Positions 31,290 through 40,203 of a stretch of 64,000 bases of DNA are shown here, one piece after another. How positions within the stretch are numbered: position 1 is the stretch's first letter; every line of letters starts with the position of its first letter. A program made the translations under genes and the position numbers. Where the stretch lies: contig JBMONB010000197.1 in the NCBI GenBank assembly GCA_049325315.1, positions 115,536 through 179,535 of the forward strand, read 5' to 3'. The notes beneath the pieces are model-generated. The model ran no database searches, was not told the origin of the DNA, and saw only the letters and a list, made by a program, of their open reading frames with translations. This DNA is from JAWLHU01 sp049325315 (GTDB lineage Bacteria > Bacillota > Sulfobacillia > Symbiobacteriales > Symbiobacteriaceae).

Positions 31290-32534
31290 GTGCTGCGTCG
31301 CCTCCTCGTATTTGTCGCGCTGCTGGCTATTGCGGCTCTGCCTGCCGGTGCAAGCCTGGGCCCGGCGGCGCTTGAGGCCAAGGCCTACCTGGTGATGGAC
31401 GCCACCACGGGGCGCGTCCTGATCTCGCATGAGGGTGACACGCCGCTGCCCATGGCATCTACAACCAAGATCATGACGGCGATTCTGGCGATCGAGCGGG
31501 GGAGACTGACCGATCTGGTGACCGTGGGCCAGAAGCCGTACGACACGGGCGGGGCGACGATCTTTCTGGAGATCGGCGAGCAGCAGACGCTGGAGAACCT
31601 GATCTACGCCTTGATGCTGGAATCGGCCAACGATGCCGGGGTGGCGATCGCCGAGCACCTGGCGGGGAGCGAGGAGCGCTTCGCAGACTGGATGAACGAA
31701 AAAGCCCGGACGCTGGGCGCGACCCGGACCCACTTTGTGAACAGCCATGGCCTGCATGAGCCGGGACACGTCTCGACCGCCTTCGACCTGGCGTTGATCG
31801 CCCGGTACGCCATGCGCAACCCGACCTTTCGGCAGATCGTGGCGGCGGAGGAGCGGGAGATGCCCGGGGCGCCGGGTTACCTGCCCCGCAGGCTGATCAA
31901 CCGGAACCGGCTGCTGGGGTACTACGAGGGCGCCAACGGGGTGAAGAACGGCTTTACAGAGGAGGCCGGGCTGACCAACGTTGCCTCGGCCCGGCGCGGC
32001 GAGACCGAACTGATCGCTGTGGTGCTGGGGGCTGAGGGAAAGCTGTGGACATCGTCGATGGCGCTGCTCGACTTTGGCTTCCTACGCTACGAGACGCGCC
32101 TGGTGGCCCGCCAGGGAGATATGGTCCGCCCCTTCGGGGTGCCCGGTGTGGGCATGGTGGAGGCGCGAGTCGCCGAGGATCTGGCGGTGACGGTGGAGAG
32201 GGGAGCCACCCCGGAGCAGGAGGGAGTCCAGGTGGAGTGGCTGCCCGAGCTGCAGCCGCCCATTGCGGTGGGCGATCCGGTGGGGTGGGCCCGCTACCTC
32301 CTGAACGGGGAAGAGGTGGGCCGGGTACGGCTGGTGGCCGCCCGGGCGATTGATCAGCCCGGGCCGGTGGCGCCCGGCAAGCTGGAGGTCCGGGCGGCGC
32401 GGCCAGGGGAGGCGGCTCTCTGGCTGGTCCTGTGGCTGGGGGGATCACTGGTCCTCACCCTGCATCTCAACCAGCTGCGCACGCCGGACGGGGATCGAGG
32501 AGCAAAGGAGGAGTCGGAACGTGGAGCCGCATGA
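31290..32534 (+). CDS. D-alanyl-D-alanine carboxypeptidase, DacF-like (penicillin-binding protein)
   Basis: 414 residues from GTG 31290 behind GGGGGG; the signal peptide (LRRLLVFVALLAIAALPAGA) starts there, so the upstream extension to 31095 is not used. The three active-site motifs of S11 peptidases are ASTTK near residue 55 (nucleophile Ser), SAN near 111 and KNG near 218 (KTG in most). A beta-rich C-terminal domain precedes a final hydrophobic helix (ALWLVLWLGGSLVLTLHL), a membrane anchor. It trims pentapeptides in the wall; DacF and DacB members act in spores. It overlaps the next gene by 14 bases. Confidence 0.9.
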   Translation: MLRRLLVFVALLAIAALPAGASLGPAALEAKAYLVMDATTGRVLISHEGDTPLPMASTTKIMTAILAIERGRLTDLVTVGQKPYDTGGATIFLEIGEQQTLENLIYALMLESANDAGVAIAEHLAGSEERFADWMNEKARTLGATRTHFVNSHGLHEPGHVSTAFDLALIARYAMRNPTFRQIVAAEEREMPGAPGYLPRRLINRNRLLGYYEGANGVKNGFTEEAGLTNVASARRGETELIAVVLGAEGKLWTSSMALLDFGFLRYETRLVARQGDMVRPFGVPGVGMVEARVAEDLAVTVERGATPEQEGVQVEWLPELQPPIAVGDPVGWARYLLNGEEVGRVRLVAARAIDQPGPVAPGKLEVRAARPGEAALWLVLWLGGSLVLTLHLNQLRTPDGDRGAKEESERGAA

Positions 32535-32946
32535 TCAGATGCAGGAGCCCGAGATCTATATGCCGACAGAGGCGGCGACGGCCACGGCGCCCGATGGGAA
32601 GAAGATGGTCTTCTTCACGGTGCCGCAGCTGGAGCTGATGATCAAGCACGTGATCTCCGCCCGGCCTACGGAGTACTCGTATCGCTGGGGCTATCACCCG
32701 GGCCATAAGGTGCATGTACTCCTGTTCGGCTGGCCGACAGGGCAGGGGGCCGGTATCGCCATTCCGGAGGGAACGGGCGACATGGTCCTGAACTTCATGC
32801 TGGGCACCAGCGATCTGTACATTACCACAGAACCGGTCCAGGAGCGGCTGCAGGGGAACGTATCCGCAGAGGAGATCGACAAGATCCGCTTTGGCAATAC
32901 GGCCTACCTGCCCGGGGTGAAGTTCAAGCCGGAAACGGGGGGGTAG
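32521..32946 (+). CDS. Unknown soluble protein
   Basis: 141 residues from GTG 32521, eight bases after AAGGAGGAG; overlaps the end of the dacF-like gene, so they are coupled. It contains HPGHKVHVLLFGWPTGQGAGIAIPEGTGDMVLNFMLG, a beta-rich segment without recognised motif. The following M29 peptidase gene starts three bases after its stop. Possibly a conserved companion of these two genes. Confidence 0.6.
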   Translation: MEPHDQMQEPEIYMPTEAATATAPDGKKMVFFTVPQLELMIKHVISARPTEYSYRWGYHPGHKVHVLLFGWPTGQGAGIAIPEGTGDMVLNFMLGTSDLYITTEPVQERLQGNVSAEEIDKIRFGNTAYLPGVKFKPETGG

Positions 32947-32948
32947 CG

Positions 32949-33878
32949 GTGACCGCCCGCTGGATCGAGAACATCTTGACCACCAGCCTGGGGCTTCAAG
33001 CGGGCGAGCGGGTGGTGGTCATGTGCGACCAGCCTCTCCTGGCGGCGGGGGAGGCCCTGGCCGCGCTCGCCCGGCAGAAAGGCACGGCAGATGTGCGCCT
33101 GGTGCGGCTCCCCGAGCCCGGAGTAATGTTCGCGGTGGTGGACGGCGCCTTTGTACAGGCCGTTCGGGAGGCCGATGTGCTGATCTCCATGCGCTCGCAC
33201 CTGGACCTGTTCGAGGAAGATGCGCATATTCGAGCGGCAATGAGCGCATTCAGGCAGGTGGGGCGGGCGCGTTGGGCCTCGCTCGCCCAGGTGGACGACG
33301 AGGTGCTCTACGGTGAGCTAAGCGCCGACTTTGGCGCCATTGCCGCTGAGGCGACCTGTTTGGCCGAGGAGATGCGCATGGGCACGCGGGTGCATCTGAC
33401 TAGCGAGGCGGGCAGTGACCTTACGCTGAGCTATGAAGGACGGCCGATTCATGTGGAAACGGGGATGCTCCGCACCCCTGGCAGCATCGGCAACCTGCCG
33501 GCGGGGGAGGTCTTTGTCGCCCCGCTGGAGTCGAGCGCAGAGGGGCGGCTCGTGGTCGATCTCTGCCTCGGGGACCTGTGGTTGGACCAGCCGGTGACCC
33601 TGACCTTCGAAAGAGGGCGGGTGGTCCGGGCAGAGGGCGGCTGGACCGCCCACGAGCTGCGCTCCCGGCTCGGGGACGACCCCTGGGCCTGGACCATTGC
33701 CGAGTTCGGGCTGGGGGCGAACCCACACGTTACCCTGCGGGGCCGGGTGGCGATCGACGAGAAGGCGCTGGGAACGGCCCATATCGCCCTGGGGTCGAAC
33801 CTCTCCTTCGGGGGGGATAACCCGGCAGAGACCCATTACGACTGTGTGGTGGCGCGGGCGCAGGTGAAGATCACCTGA
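32949..33878 (+). CDS. M29-type aminopeptidase family protein
   Basis: 309 residues, shorter than the about 370-410 typical of M29 aminopeptidases. The metal-ligand region is present: NLPAGEVFVAPLESSAEG (first conserved Glu), AEFGLGANPHV with conserved Glu, and DEKALGTAHIALGSNLSFGGDN ... THYD with the His/Asp ligands. The first 100 residues form the usual Rossmann-like domain. Cobalt- or zinc-dependent N-terminal peptidase activity is expected from the family. Start GTG 32949 behind a GGGGGG stretch. It may belong to the leucyl aminopeptidase (aminopeptidase T) branch. Confidence 0.8.
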   Translation: MTARWIENILTTSLGLQAGERVVVMCDQPLLAAGEALAALARQKGTADVRLVRLPEPGVMFAVVDGAFVQAVREADVLISMRSHLDLFEEDAHIRAAMSAFRQVGRARWASLAQVDDEVLYGELSADFGAIAAEATCLAEEMRMGTRVHLTSEAGSDLTLSYEGRPIHVETGMLRTPGSIGNLPAGEVFVAPLESSAEGRLVVDLCLGDLWLDQPVTLTFERGRVVRAEGGWTAHELRSRLGDDPWAWTIAEFGLGANPHVTLRGRVAIDEKALGTAHIALGSNLSFGGDNPAETHYDCVVARAQVKIT

Positions 33879-33887
33879 GAGCGGGGG

Positions 33888-34469
33888 TCACAGCCCTTCC
33901 GTCCGCCGGCCCGGGGCCAGCAGGGGAACCCTGGAGAGGGGAAGCGTGGTGAGCGGGGGTTGCGGTTCGGCGTCGGAAACGTCGCCGAAGGGGCAGACCT
34001 CGTTCAGGAACGGGAGCAGACCGGGCCCGCTGATAATCGAGAGCAGCTCATCGAGCCCCCGGCGTGCGCCCAGCTGCTCCTCGGGCGTCAGCCAGCGGCG
34101 TTGGATCGCCTCGGCGAAGTCCTCTTCATCGATGACTATATGGGCGCGCCCGTCGGGGGCGACGAGCACATCGAGGAAGAGGTCCATGGTGTAAGCGTTC
34201 CGCCCCACCACCCGGGTGGGGGTGCAGATATCGCAGTTGAAGGTCCAGACGATGGGGCCGGGCTCGGTGATAAACTGGCCGGCCAGATTGAGGCTGCAGT
34301 TGATCTCAAACCAGTGATCGCGAAAGCCGTAGTGGCGGAGCACAAGCCCGTTTCCCACTTGAACATCGTAGACGATCCCCGCTTCATCCCAGCGGCGGAC
34401 GCCGGCGCCCGGTATGGTGAAGGTACTCACCGTATCGGTGGGTGAATGCAGGGTGTTATAGCGGTACAC
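33888..34469 (-). CDS. DUF402 domain protein (Ntdp-like)
   Basis: 193 residues from GTG 34469 behind GGGGGGAT. The core is WFEINCSLNLAGQF, then AYTMDLFLDVLVAPDGRAHIVIDEEDFAEAI, the DLFLDV...pDG...DEDEF pattern of DUF402 proteins, in which the Asp/Glu residues coordinate divalent metal. Characterised relatives hydrolyse nucleoside tri- and diphosphates (Ntdp) or bind RNA (FAU-1). The C-terminal 40 residues are a Pro-rich tail not seen in most members. Confidence 0.75.
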   Translation of the reverse strand: MYRYNTLHSPTDTVSTFTIPGAGVRRWDEAGIVYDVQVGNGLVLRHYGFRDHWFEINCSLNLAGQFITEPGPIVWTFNCDICTPTRVVGRNAYTMDLFLDVLVAPDGRAHIVIDEEDFAEAIQRRWLTPEEQLGARRGLDELLSIISGPGLLPFLNEVCPFGDVSDAEPQPPLTTLPLSRVPLLAPGRRTEGL

Positions 34470-34639
34470 CAGGAAGATCCCCCCTTTGCGGCAGGATCAA
34501 GGGGGTTCGGCTCCGGGGAGCTATTTCCCTGCTGCTGCCCGCTATTATGAATGGTCACTTAGCCGGAAAAGCAGGAGAACTCACGGCAGGTCTCCAATAT
34601 GTTGCGGTGAGACGGGCGAATGGACCAGGAGGTGAGCCG

Positions 34640-34882
34640 ATGCAGGGGGTGGAGCGGTTCCTGTTGTACCACCCGGGCACGAAGCAATACCACTGCGGTG
34701 GGTTCCTCGACAAGGACGTTCACCGCGCCTATCTCTTTCAAAGCCTGCAGTTCGCCCGGCAGGGGCTGATGCAGTCGATCGTGGACCTCGGCAATAAGAA
34801 GGAGTGGAAGATCCAACGGGTCCTGGTCGAGTGGGACGAGTTCGGCGACCTGACCAAGATCGACCTGGTGGACGAGATCTGA
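34640..34882 (+). CDS. Small protein, unknown
   Basis: 80 residues from ATG 34640 behind AGGAGGTG. The sequence starts MQGVERFLLYHPGTKQYHCGGF and ends IQRVLVEWDEFGDLTKIDLVDEI. Mixed alpha/beta, no membrane segment, no known family. A perfect 12-bp terminator follows directly. Confidence 0.6.
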   Translation: MQGVERFLLYHPGTKQYHCGGFLDKDVHRAYLFQSLQFARQGLMQSIVDLGNKKEWKIQRVLVEWDEFGDLTKIDLVDEI

Positions 34883-34889
34883 GCATAGT

Positions 34890-34920
34890 GAGACGGACGG
34901 CGTTGGCCGTCCGTCTCTTG
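34890..34920. terminator. Terminator between convergent genes
   Basis: GAGACGGACGGC (34890-34901) and GCCGTCCGTCTC (34906-34917) form a 12-bp stem with a GTTG loop, then TTGCG. Short T-tract. Confidence 0.7.
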
Positions 34921-34928
34921 CGTCATGG

Positions 34929-35699
34929 CTATGCTTCCAGGGTCTCGTCGCCTCCAGCCTGAGCTTCGTCGCGTGGGATCTTATCGGCCAACTCTGGCTG
35001 GTCAACGGCTGTCGGGTTTGTCTCTGCGGCAGCGATCTGGTGTCCGGGGTTGGGCTCTTCATCAGGCGTGAGCATCACCTGCAGGTCGCCCCAGCGGGAG
35101 AGCAGGTCAGCGCTCTCCCCGAACTCCATGAGGAGCGCCGGGATCTGGAGCAGTCCCTGAATGGCGGGCAGCACGCTGTTCAGCGCCGGCACCAGCATGC
35201 TGGTGAACTCGCTCATGTACGCCGGCTCGGCGTCTAGTTGCATGGGGGTGGGCATCATCGCTTGGGCTGGGTAGCCACCCTGCTGGGTCCAGTAGGGGCC
35301 CTGAATGCCCATATGGGCGGGTGCAGCACCCCACGGGGCTGCCTGTTTACCGCCCCAGGGGGCTGCCTGCTGGCCAGCCCAGGGGGATACCTGCTTTCCA
35401 CCCCAGGGGGCTGCCTGCTTGTCGGCCCAGGGGGCTGCCTGCTTTCCACCCCAGGGGGCTGCCTGCTTTCCACCCCAGGGGGCTGCCTGCTGGCCGGCCC
35501 AGGGGGATACCTGCTTTCCGCCCCAGGGGGCTGCCTGCTTGTCGGCCCAAGGGGATACCTGCTGGCCGGCCCAGGGGGATACCTGCGTTCCACCCCAGGG
35601 GCTTTTCCCGGCCGGAGAGGCAGCCGGTCCCTGGTGCCACCCTGTGTTCCAGGGAGTCATGCCCCCGGCGGCCGGGTAGGGGTACTCCATGTTCGTCAC
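34929..35699 (-). CDS. Octapeptide-repeat protein, (A/S)PW(A/G)(G/D)(K/Q)Q
   Basis: 256 residues. After an N-terminal YPYPAAGGMTPWNTGW segment come 12 tandem octapeptides of the form VSPWAGQQ or AAPWGGKQ (residues about 32-127), each with Pro-Trp. A linker (MGIQGPYWTQQGGYPAQAMM) then leads to a non-repeated helical domain (about 160-215, FTSMLVPALNSVLPAIQGLLQIPALLMEFG) and an acidic tail. No signal peptide. The low-complexity Trp/Gln repeats resemble surface or spore-coat proteins, but no family is recognised. Repeat number may vary between strains. Confidence 0.7.
   Translation of the reverse strand: MTNMEYPYPAAGGMTPWNTGWHQGPAASPAGKSPWGGTQVSPWAGQQVSPWADKQAAPWGGKQVSPWAGQQAAPWGGKQAAPWGGKQAAPWADKQAAPWGGKQVSPWAGQQAAPWGGKQAAPWGAAPAHMGIQGPYWTQQGGYPAQAMMPTPMQLDAEPAYMSEFTSMLVPALNSVLPAIQGLLQIPALLMEFGESADLLSRWGDLQVMLTPDEEPNPGHQIAAAETNPTAVDQPELADKIPRDEAQAGGDETLEA
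35319..35606 (-). repeat. Twelve tandem 24-bp repeats inside the coding region
   Basis: The units encode three variants, VSPWAGQQ, A(A/S)PW(G/A)(G/D)KQ and one KSPWGGTQ. The 24-bp units are near-identical in DNA, especially in the CCCAGGGGG core, which suggests recent duplication. All six frames are open here. Confidence 0.85.
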
Positions 35700-35762
35700 A
35701 CCTTCCTCGCGTGGTTCTCTCCCATCCTATGGATGGGGGAAGAGGTGTGACTCCGATCTTTC

Positions 35763-36218
35763 TTACTTCGCCCCGGGTACGGCACCCAACGGGCCGAACA
35801 GTTGCCGGCAGCGCTGCCCGATCGCAAGGTATTGAATGAGCGAGAAGAAGGGTACGAGGGGTAACAGGCAGAGCAAGGCGCTGGTCAGGGGGTCGTGCCC
35901 CAGCGTCCGCAAGATGCGGAACGAGGCATAGAGGAAGAAGAGGAGAAGCAGCACCGTGCTCAGGGGGATGAAGCCGTCGATGGCCGGTGTGGTCAGGCCC
36001 ATCATCCAGAGCAGGAGATTGCCCACAATTCCGAACCAGAAGGCGTTTACATAGAGCTTTCGCACCGATGTAATCTGGGCGGTGGAAAGGTGAGCGGGGG
36101 GCGTGGGAAGGGGCTCGTGGGGCTCCTCAGACCAGTTGCGTCGAGTCCGGTCATTCAGGTCCTTCCACGAGAGAATCGCCAGGATCACCAGGGCGCCGAC
36201 GATGCTGGCGAAGATCAC
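35763..36218 (-). CDS. Membrane protein with four helices, unknown
   Basis: 151 residues from GTG 36218, after AGGAGGTG. A first helix (1-17), a charged linker (DLNDRTRRNWSEEPHEPLPTPP) and three further helices (about 58-75, 84-102, 109-128) end in a short tail. The 63-base gap to the repeat protein gene downstream suggests co-transcription. No family recognised. Confidence 0.6.
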   Translation of the reverse strand: MIFASIVGALVILAILSWKDLNDRTRRNWSEEPHEPLPTPPAHLSTAQITSVRKLYVNAFWFGIVGNLLLWMMGLTTPAIDGFIPLSTVLLLLFFLYASFRILRTLGHDPLTSALLCLLPLVPFFSLIQYLAIGQRCRQLFGPLGAVPGAK

Positions 36219-36371
36219 GTGAGACGCACCTCCTGCGAAGCCACATTTCGCCCAACCCTTTCGGTTCGCTTACAGGGAATCCCTTCCGATTGATTGGGCT
36301 ATGAGTCAGTGAGACCATAGAAAGAGCACAATCGTCTAATGGGCACAGCCCTCGGAAAGGGGATTCGGGCC

Positions 36372-38411
36372 TTGACGCGACAGATGGCCAGCCGACTTCT
36401 GACCGCCGTGCTGATCGCTGCTCTCCTCGCCGGGTGCAGCAAGCCAGAGGAGCCCCCCGCCCCGGCTGAGCCACCCCCTGCCGTCGAGCCACCTGCTCCT
36501 GCCGCGCCCACCACCCTGGGGACCCCCGACCTTGCCCGGGCCAGGGGGCTGGTGGTGGAGCGCGCCCCGGTTCCCGCATCGGCGGGGCCGCCCCTTGACC
36601 TGGGCGAGGTCGCCTTTGTCTCGGCGGAGCGGGGCTTCGGCGTGGGCTGGAATGGGGCGATCTATCAGACCGACGATGGCGGCAGGGTCTGGAGGCAACT
36701 GGCACAGTACGAGGGCGTCCGCTTCAACCGGCTGCTCTTTACCGGCGGGCAGGTGGGCTGGGCGTTCGGGTACGCGGGCTGCGGCCTGGAGGGCGAGGGT
36801 TGCGGCGCACCGCAGGTAGCCCGCACAACCGATGGCGGGCAGAGTTGGAGGCTGGTGGAGGCAGAGGGCCTTCCGGCAGCCGACTCCCCGTCTGCCTGGA
36901 ACATGGGCCTGGCCATTCTGACCGGAGACCTGGCTTACGCTGTGACGCCGGGCACCTCCCTGCTGCGCACCACCGACGGTGGGCGGACCTGGCGGGAGGT
37001 CCCGCTGCCGGAGGGGGTCCGGGCAGCGGGCGGGCTGTACTTTAGGAGCCCGGAACGGGGGTATGTAAGCGTCAGCACTCCCTCCGCCGGCGGAGGAAAG
37101 TATGGGGAGCAGCGGGAGTACCGGGTTCTGGTGACCGAAGATGGCGGTCGTTCCTGGGGCGCGATCTATCAGGGGCTGGTGCCGATTACGGCGATCCAGT
37201 TCCTCGATGAGCGCCGCGGGTTCATCGGCGGCGGCTTTGGGCATTACCGGGTGGGACCGGTCAGCCGCATCTTCCTCGCTACCGAAGACGGGGGCGCCAC
37301 CTGGGAGGAGCGGAACCGGGAGACCCGGTTCTTTCAGGAGGCCGCGCCTTTCACCCGGTTCTACTTTACCAGTCCAACCCAAGGCTGGGCCGAGCAGGAG
37401 CATGGGCCGAACGTCTCCACCGGCGACGGTGGACGAACGTGGATCACGCCCGTGCTCGACCGGTTCTTCCTGCGGCCCGCGGTGGTGGGGGAGCACCTCT
37501 GGGCACGTTGGGGCGAGGCGGGCCACGCCTTCCTCTTTCACTCATCGGACGGCGGGGTGACCTGGTCCTCGCTCTACCAGCGGGGAGCGCTGCTGCCGTC
37601 GCGGCTTCAGTTTCTCAACCCGAAGGCAGGGTGGCTGAGCACCCCCGCCGGCATGCTTAAGACGACAGATGGCGGGGAGAGTTGGTCCCACACCGGACTG
37701 CTGACGCCAAATTTCATGCCGGGCATACCGACCTTCCTCACCGAGCAGACGGCGCTGCGCTATGTGGAGGACCGGTCCCGCCTGAGCGGCACGCTGGAGC
37801 GGAGCGAGGACGGAGGGCAGACCTGGCGCCCCGTGATGGCCAACGTGGCCAATCCCTGGCTCTCCTTCGTCTCGCCCACCATCGGGTACCTGGTCACCCG
37901 GAACCAGAAGCACGGCCCTGGCTCGCCCTACCCGGACATTCTCATGAAGTCCACCGATGGCGGGCAGACCTGGCAGGCGCTCCGGGCGGAGATGCCTGTG
38001 GGGTCGATGCTCTCCTTTTCCGATGAGAAGCACGGGGCGGTGGCGGGCGGATACGCCGACCAACGCAGGCTGATGCTGACCGCCGACGGCGGGCAGAGCT
38101 GGCTCTCCCTCGATCTGGCGGGACTGTGGGTGAGGTCAGTCCACTACACCCGGGCGGGCCACCTCTGGCTGGCGGTCTCCGAGGAGGCAGGGGAGCGGCG
38201 TGGGCTCCTGCTTCACTCCCTGGACCGGGGGGCCAGCTGGGAGGTCTTCGCCGTGGAGGGGGCGGGGGAGAATCTCCTTCAGATTCACTTCACCGGCCCC
38301 AACGAGGGCTGGCTGATCGCCCGCCTGCGCGGTGAGAACGATCTCAACGGCGAGCTGGTCCTTGCTCGCACCCGGGACGGGGGCCAGACGTGGCAGCAGG
38401 TCTGGCCCTGA
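36372..38411 (+). CDS. YCF48/BNR-repeat beta-propeller lipoprotein
   Basis: About 679 residues from TTG 36372 (AAAGGGG upstream; ATG 36339 lacks a ribosome site). A lipobox LLAGC ends the signal peptide, with the Cys at about residue 22, followed by a Pro-rich linker. The body is a chain of TTDGGxTW / DGGQTWR / EDGGRSW repeats about 40-55 residues apart (at least 10), the Asp-box pattern of photosystem II assembly factor Ycf48-like and sialidase-like propellers. Substrate and role unknown; a lipid-anchored extracellular binding or sensing protein is likely. Confidence 0.8.
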   Translation: MTRQMASRLLTAVLIAALLAGCSKPEEPPAPAEPPPAVEPPAPAAPTTLGTPDLARARGLVVERAPVPASAGPPLDLGEVAFVSAERGFGVGWNGAIYQTDDGGRVWRQLAQYEGVRFNRLLFTGGQVGWAFGYAGCGLEGEGCGAPQVARTTDGGQSWRLVEAEGLPAADSPSAWNMGLAILTGDLAYAVTPGTSLLRTTDGGRTWREVPLPEGVRAAGGLYFRSPERGYVSVSTPSAGGGKYGEQREYRVLVTEDGGRSWGAIYQGLVPITAIQFLDERRGFIGGGFGHYRVGPVSRIFLATEDGGATWEERNRETRFFQEAAPFTRFYFTSPTQGWAEQEHGPNVSTGDGGRTWITPVLDRFFLRPAVVGEHLWARWGEAGHAFLFHSSDGGVTWSSLYQRGALLPSRLQFLNPKAGWLSTPAGMLKTTDGGESWSHTGLLTPNFMPGIPTFLTEQTALRYVEDRSRLSGTLERSEDGGQTWRPVMANVANPWLSFVSPTIGYLVTRNQKHGPGSPYPDILMKSTDGGQTWQALRAEMPVGSMLSFSDEKHGAVAGGYADQRRLMLTADGGQSWLSLDLAGLWVRSVHYTRAGHLWLAVSEEAGERRGLLLHSLDRGASWEVFAVEGAGENLLQIHFTGPNEGWLIARLRGENDLNGELVLARTRDGGQTWQQVWP

Positions 38412-38423
38412 CCGGCAGCCTGC

Positions 38424-38633
38424 TTACCGGTGAGCGTCGCCATACTTCTCGATGTTCAGCCGCTTGAGGATGCGGAGAATCTCCGTCTCGTCAAGGCCCA
38501 GCTCTTCCAGCCGCCTGCGCACCTCTACCTGCGTCGGGTACCACTCGTCGTCGACCCGGTAGCCCTTGCCGTCGGGCACGACACGCACCCCGCGCCGAAA
38601 GAGCCGCTGAAACCAACGAGTGACGCGTTCCAT
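38424..38633 (-). CDS. Small basic protein, unknown
   Basis: 69 residues from ATG 38633 behind AAAGGAGG. Reads MERVTRWFQRLFRRGVRVVPDGKGYRVDDEWYPTQVEVRRRLEELG, then a helical end (ETEILRILKRLNIEKYG). Likely a small helical-hairpin protein. No family recognised. Convergent with the preceding lipoprotein gene. Confidence 0.6.
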   Translation of the reverse strand: MERVTRWFQRLFRRGVRVVPDGKGYRVDDEWYPTQVEVRRRLEELGLDETEILRILKRLNIEKYGDAHR

Positions 38634-38752
38634 GGGTTTTCCTCCTTTCTCCGGACGGAGCCCGGCCGAACACCAATAAGAAGGAATAGCCGGACGGATG
38701 GCAGAATTCTGCTCGCCATGCTACCAATCGTTGCAGCCAGGGAGGTCGAAGC

Positions 38753-39115
38753 ATGAGTCACTGCCCAACTTGCCGCGTCCCGGTCTCCGGCCGCTTCTGC
38801 ACCCACTGTGGGACAGCGCTTCCCCAGGTTCCGCCGTACAGGTCACAGCGCCAAGGTTTCGCAGCCGGGTTGGTCGCTCTTCTTCTCAGTTTACTACTCG
38901 TGCCCTATTTCCTACTGACGCTCTTTGTTGACTTCTTCAGTTGGGCTCGAGGCATGACGGAGGGTGCCCAGTATGCCATATACGGGTCGGCGGCCGCTAT
39001 TCTGCTCAGCATCTGGGCGCTGTGGCGGGAAGGCCCGGCGGGCAGGGCGATGGGCGTGATCTCCCTGGTGATTGCCGGTGGGGTATTTGGGTTCAGTCTC
39101 TACATCTACGCCTAG
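38753..39115 (+). CDS. Zinc-ribbon membrane protein
   Basis: 120 residues. The N-terminus CPTCRVPVSGRFCTHCG is a CxxC...CxxC zinc ribbon, followed by a basic linker and three hydrophobic segments (about 36-62, 72-91, 98-118). Zinc-ribbon plus membrane helices is a common layout in Firmicute stress or regulator proteins. ATG 38753 has GGGAGG upstream. Function unknown. Confidence 0.65.
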   Translation: MSHCPTCRVPVSGRFCTHCGTALPQVPPYRSQRQGFAAGLVALLLSLLLVPYFLLTLFVDFFSWARGMTEGAQYAIYGSAAAILLSIWALWREGPAGRAMGVISLVIAGGVFGFSLYIYA

Positions 39116-39142
39116 TCATTGTGCCATCTGGCTGAAGCAATC

Positions 39143-39182
39143 GAACCCGCGCTGCCTGTGACAGGCCAGCGCGGGTTCTTAG
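39143..39182. terminator. Terminator between convergent genes
   Basis: GAACCCGCGCTG (39143-39154) and CAGCGCGGGTTC (39167-39178), extended inwards by CCTG/CAGG around TGA; followed by TTAG. It separates the zinc-ribbon gene from the end of the 39191-52853 operon. Confidence 0.75.
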
Positions 39183-39190
39183 CTTGAGAC

Positions 39191-40186
39191 TTATTCGCCC
39201 AAATTGACCGCCGTACCCAGACCGAGCGCCACCGCCCGATCGTACATCGCCCGGCCCACCACCATGTCCATGGCGGCAAGCCCTACCGACTTGAAGACGG
39301 TGATCTCATCGGGCCGCTCCCGCCCCGGCTTCTTGCCGGCGGCGATCTCGCCCAGTTCGGCGTAAATCTGCTCGGGCCGGAAGATGCCCTCCCGGATCGG
39401 GATTACCAGGTCGCCTGTCTCCTCCACGGCTACCTCCCGGGATTCCACCACCACCTTGCTGTGGGGATGAATCACGCCGGGGGGCAGCTCTTGCATGTTG
39501 GGTCGGAAGGAGCCGATGGCGTTGATATGGACCCCCGGGCCGATCAGGCCACCCGGGAAGACCGGGGTGAGCGAGTTGGTGGCGGTGATCACGATATCGG
39601 CCTGACGCACCACATCTTCTGGGGTGAGGCAAACTACAAAATGGGGGGCTTTGGCGCCCAACTCCTCCCGCATCTGCGCCGCCAGGCGGTAGGCGGCATC
39701 GGGCTTGTCGTTGTACAGGCGCACCTCCCTGATCTCCCGGACGGCCATCACGCCCCGCAGTTGGAACGGTGCCTGCGCACCGGTCCCGATCAGGGCGACG
39801 GTGTGGCTGTCGGGGCGGGAGAGATGCCGGGTGGCCAGGCCCGCAGCGGCGCCGGTGCGCAGGGCGGTCAGGTACGAGGCCTCCAGCAGGGCAATGGGCT
39901 CGGCGGTCTCTACGTCGGCCAGGACCAGCACGCCATAGATCGTCTTCTTCCCGAGCTCACGGTTCCGAGGAAAGACGGAGACGAACTTGACGCCGAGTCC
40001 GCCTTCCCGCTCCACCAGCGCCGGCATGAAAAGGCTGGTGCCCCTCACACCCGGCACGGGAAGGGCGGTCCGGATCGGCGAGTCTGCCCGGCCTGCCGAG
40101 AACTCAGCGAGCGCCCGGCCAACGGCCTCGATCGCGTCCGCCATGGTCAGGGTCTTCTTCTGGTCATCCACGGCGAGTATCCGCAC
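39191..40186 (-). CDS. Ornithine cyclodeaminase/mu-crystallin family reductase
   Basis: 331 residues from GTG 40186, seven bases after AGGAGGG. The NAD(P)-binding motif is LIGTGAQA near residue 126, with ALRTGAAAGLATRHL before it and FVVCLTPEDVVRQADIVITATNS after. Family members include ornithine cyclodeaminase, alanine dehydrogenase and delta1-pyrroline-2-carboxylate reductases. The last is common in hydroxyproline and proline catabolic clusters, which fits the neighbours here, since D-proline oxidation yields pyrroline-2-carboxylate. It is the last gene of the long minus-strand run, 17 bases after the aldehyde oxidoreductase stop. Confidence 0.8.
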   Translation of the reverse strand: MRILAVDDQKKTLTMADAIEAVGRALAEFSAGRADSPIRTALPVPGVRGTSLFMPALVEREGGLGVKFVSVFPRNRELGKKTIYGVLVLADVETAEPIALLEASYLTALRTGAAAGLATRHLSRPDSHTVALIGTGAQAPFQLRGVMAVREIREVRLYNDKPDAAYRLAAQMREELGAKAPHFVVCLTPEDVVRQADIVITATNSLTPVFPGGLIGPGVHINAIGSFRPNMQELPPGVIHPHSKVVVESREVAVEETGDLVIPIREGIFRPEQIYAELGEIAAGKKPGRERPDEITVFKSVGLAAMDMVVGRAMYDRAVALGLGTAVNLGE

Positions 40187-40203
40187 CTCAGGTCCCTCCT
40201 GCC

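Noticed and set aside
35319..35606. Possible CRISPR-like array
   Set aside because: Repeats are directly adjacent 24-bp coding units without spacers.
35238..35750. Plus-strand frames with Gly-Gly-Cys-Leu or Pro-Arg-Gly-Leu repeats
   Set aside because: All are shadows of the 24-bp tandem repeat; the minus-strand frame has the best ribosome site and a non-repeated C-terminal domain.
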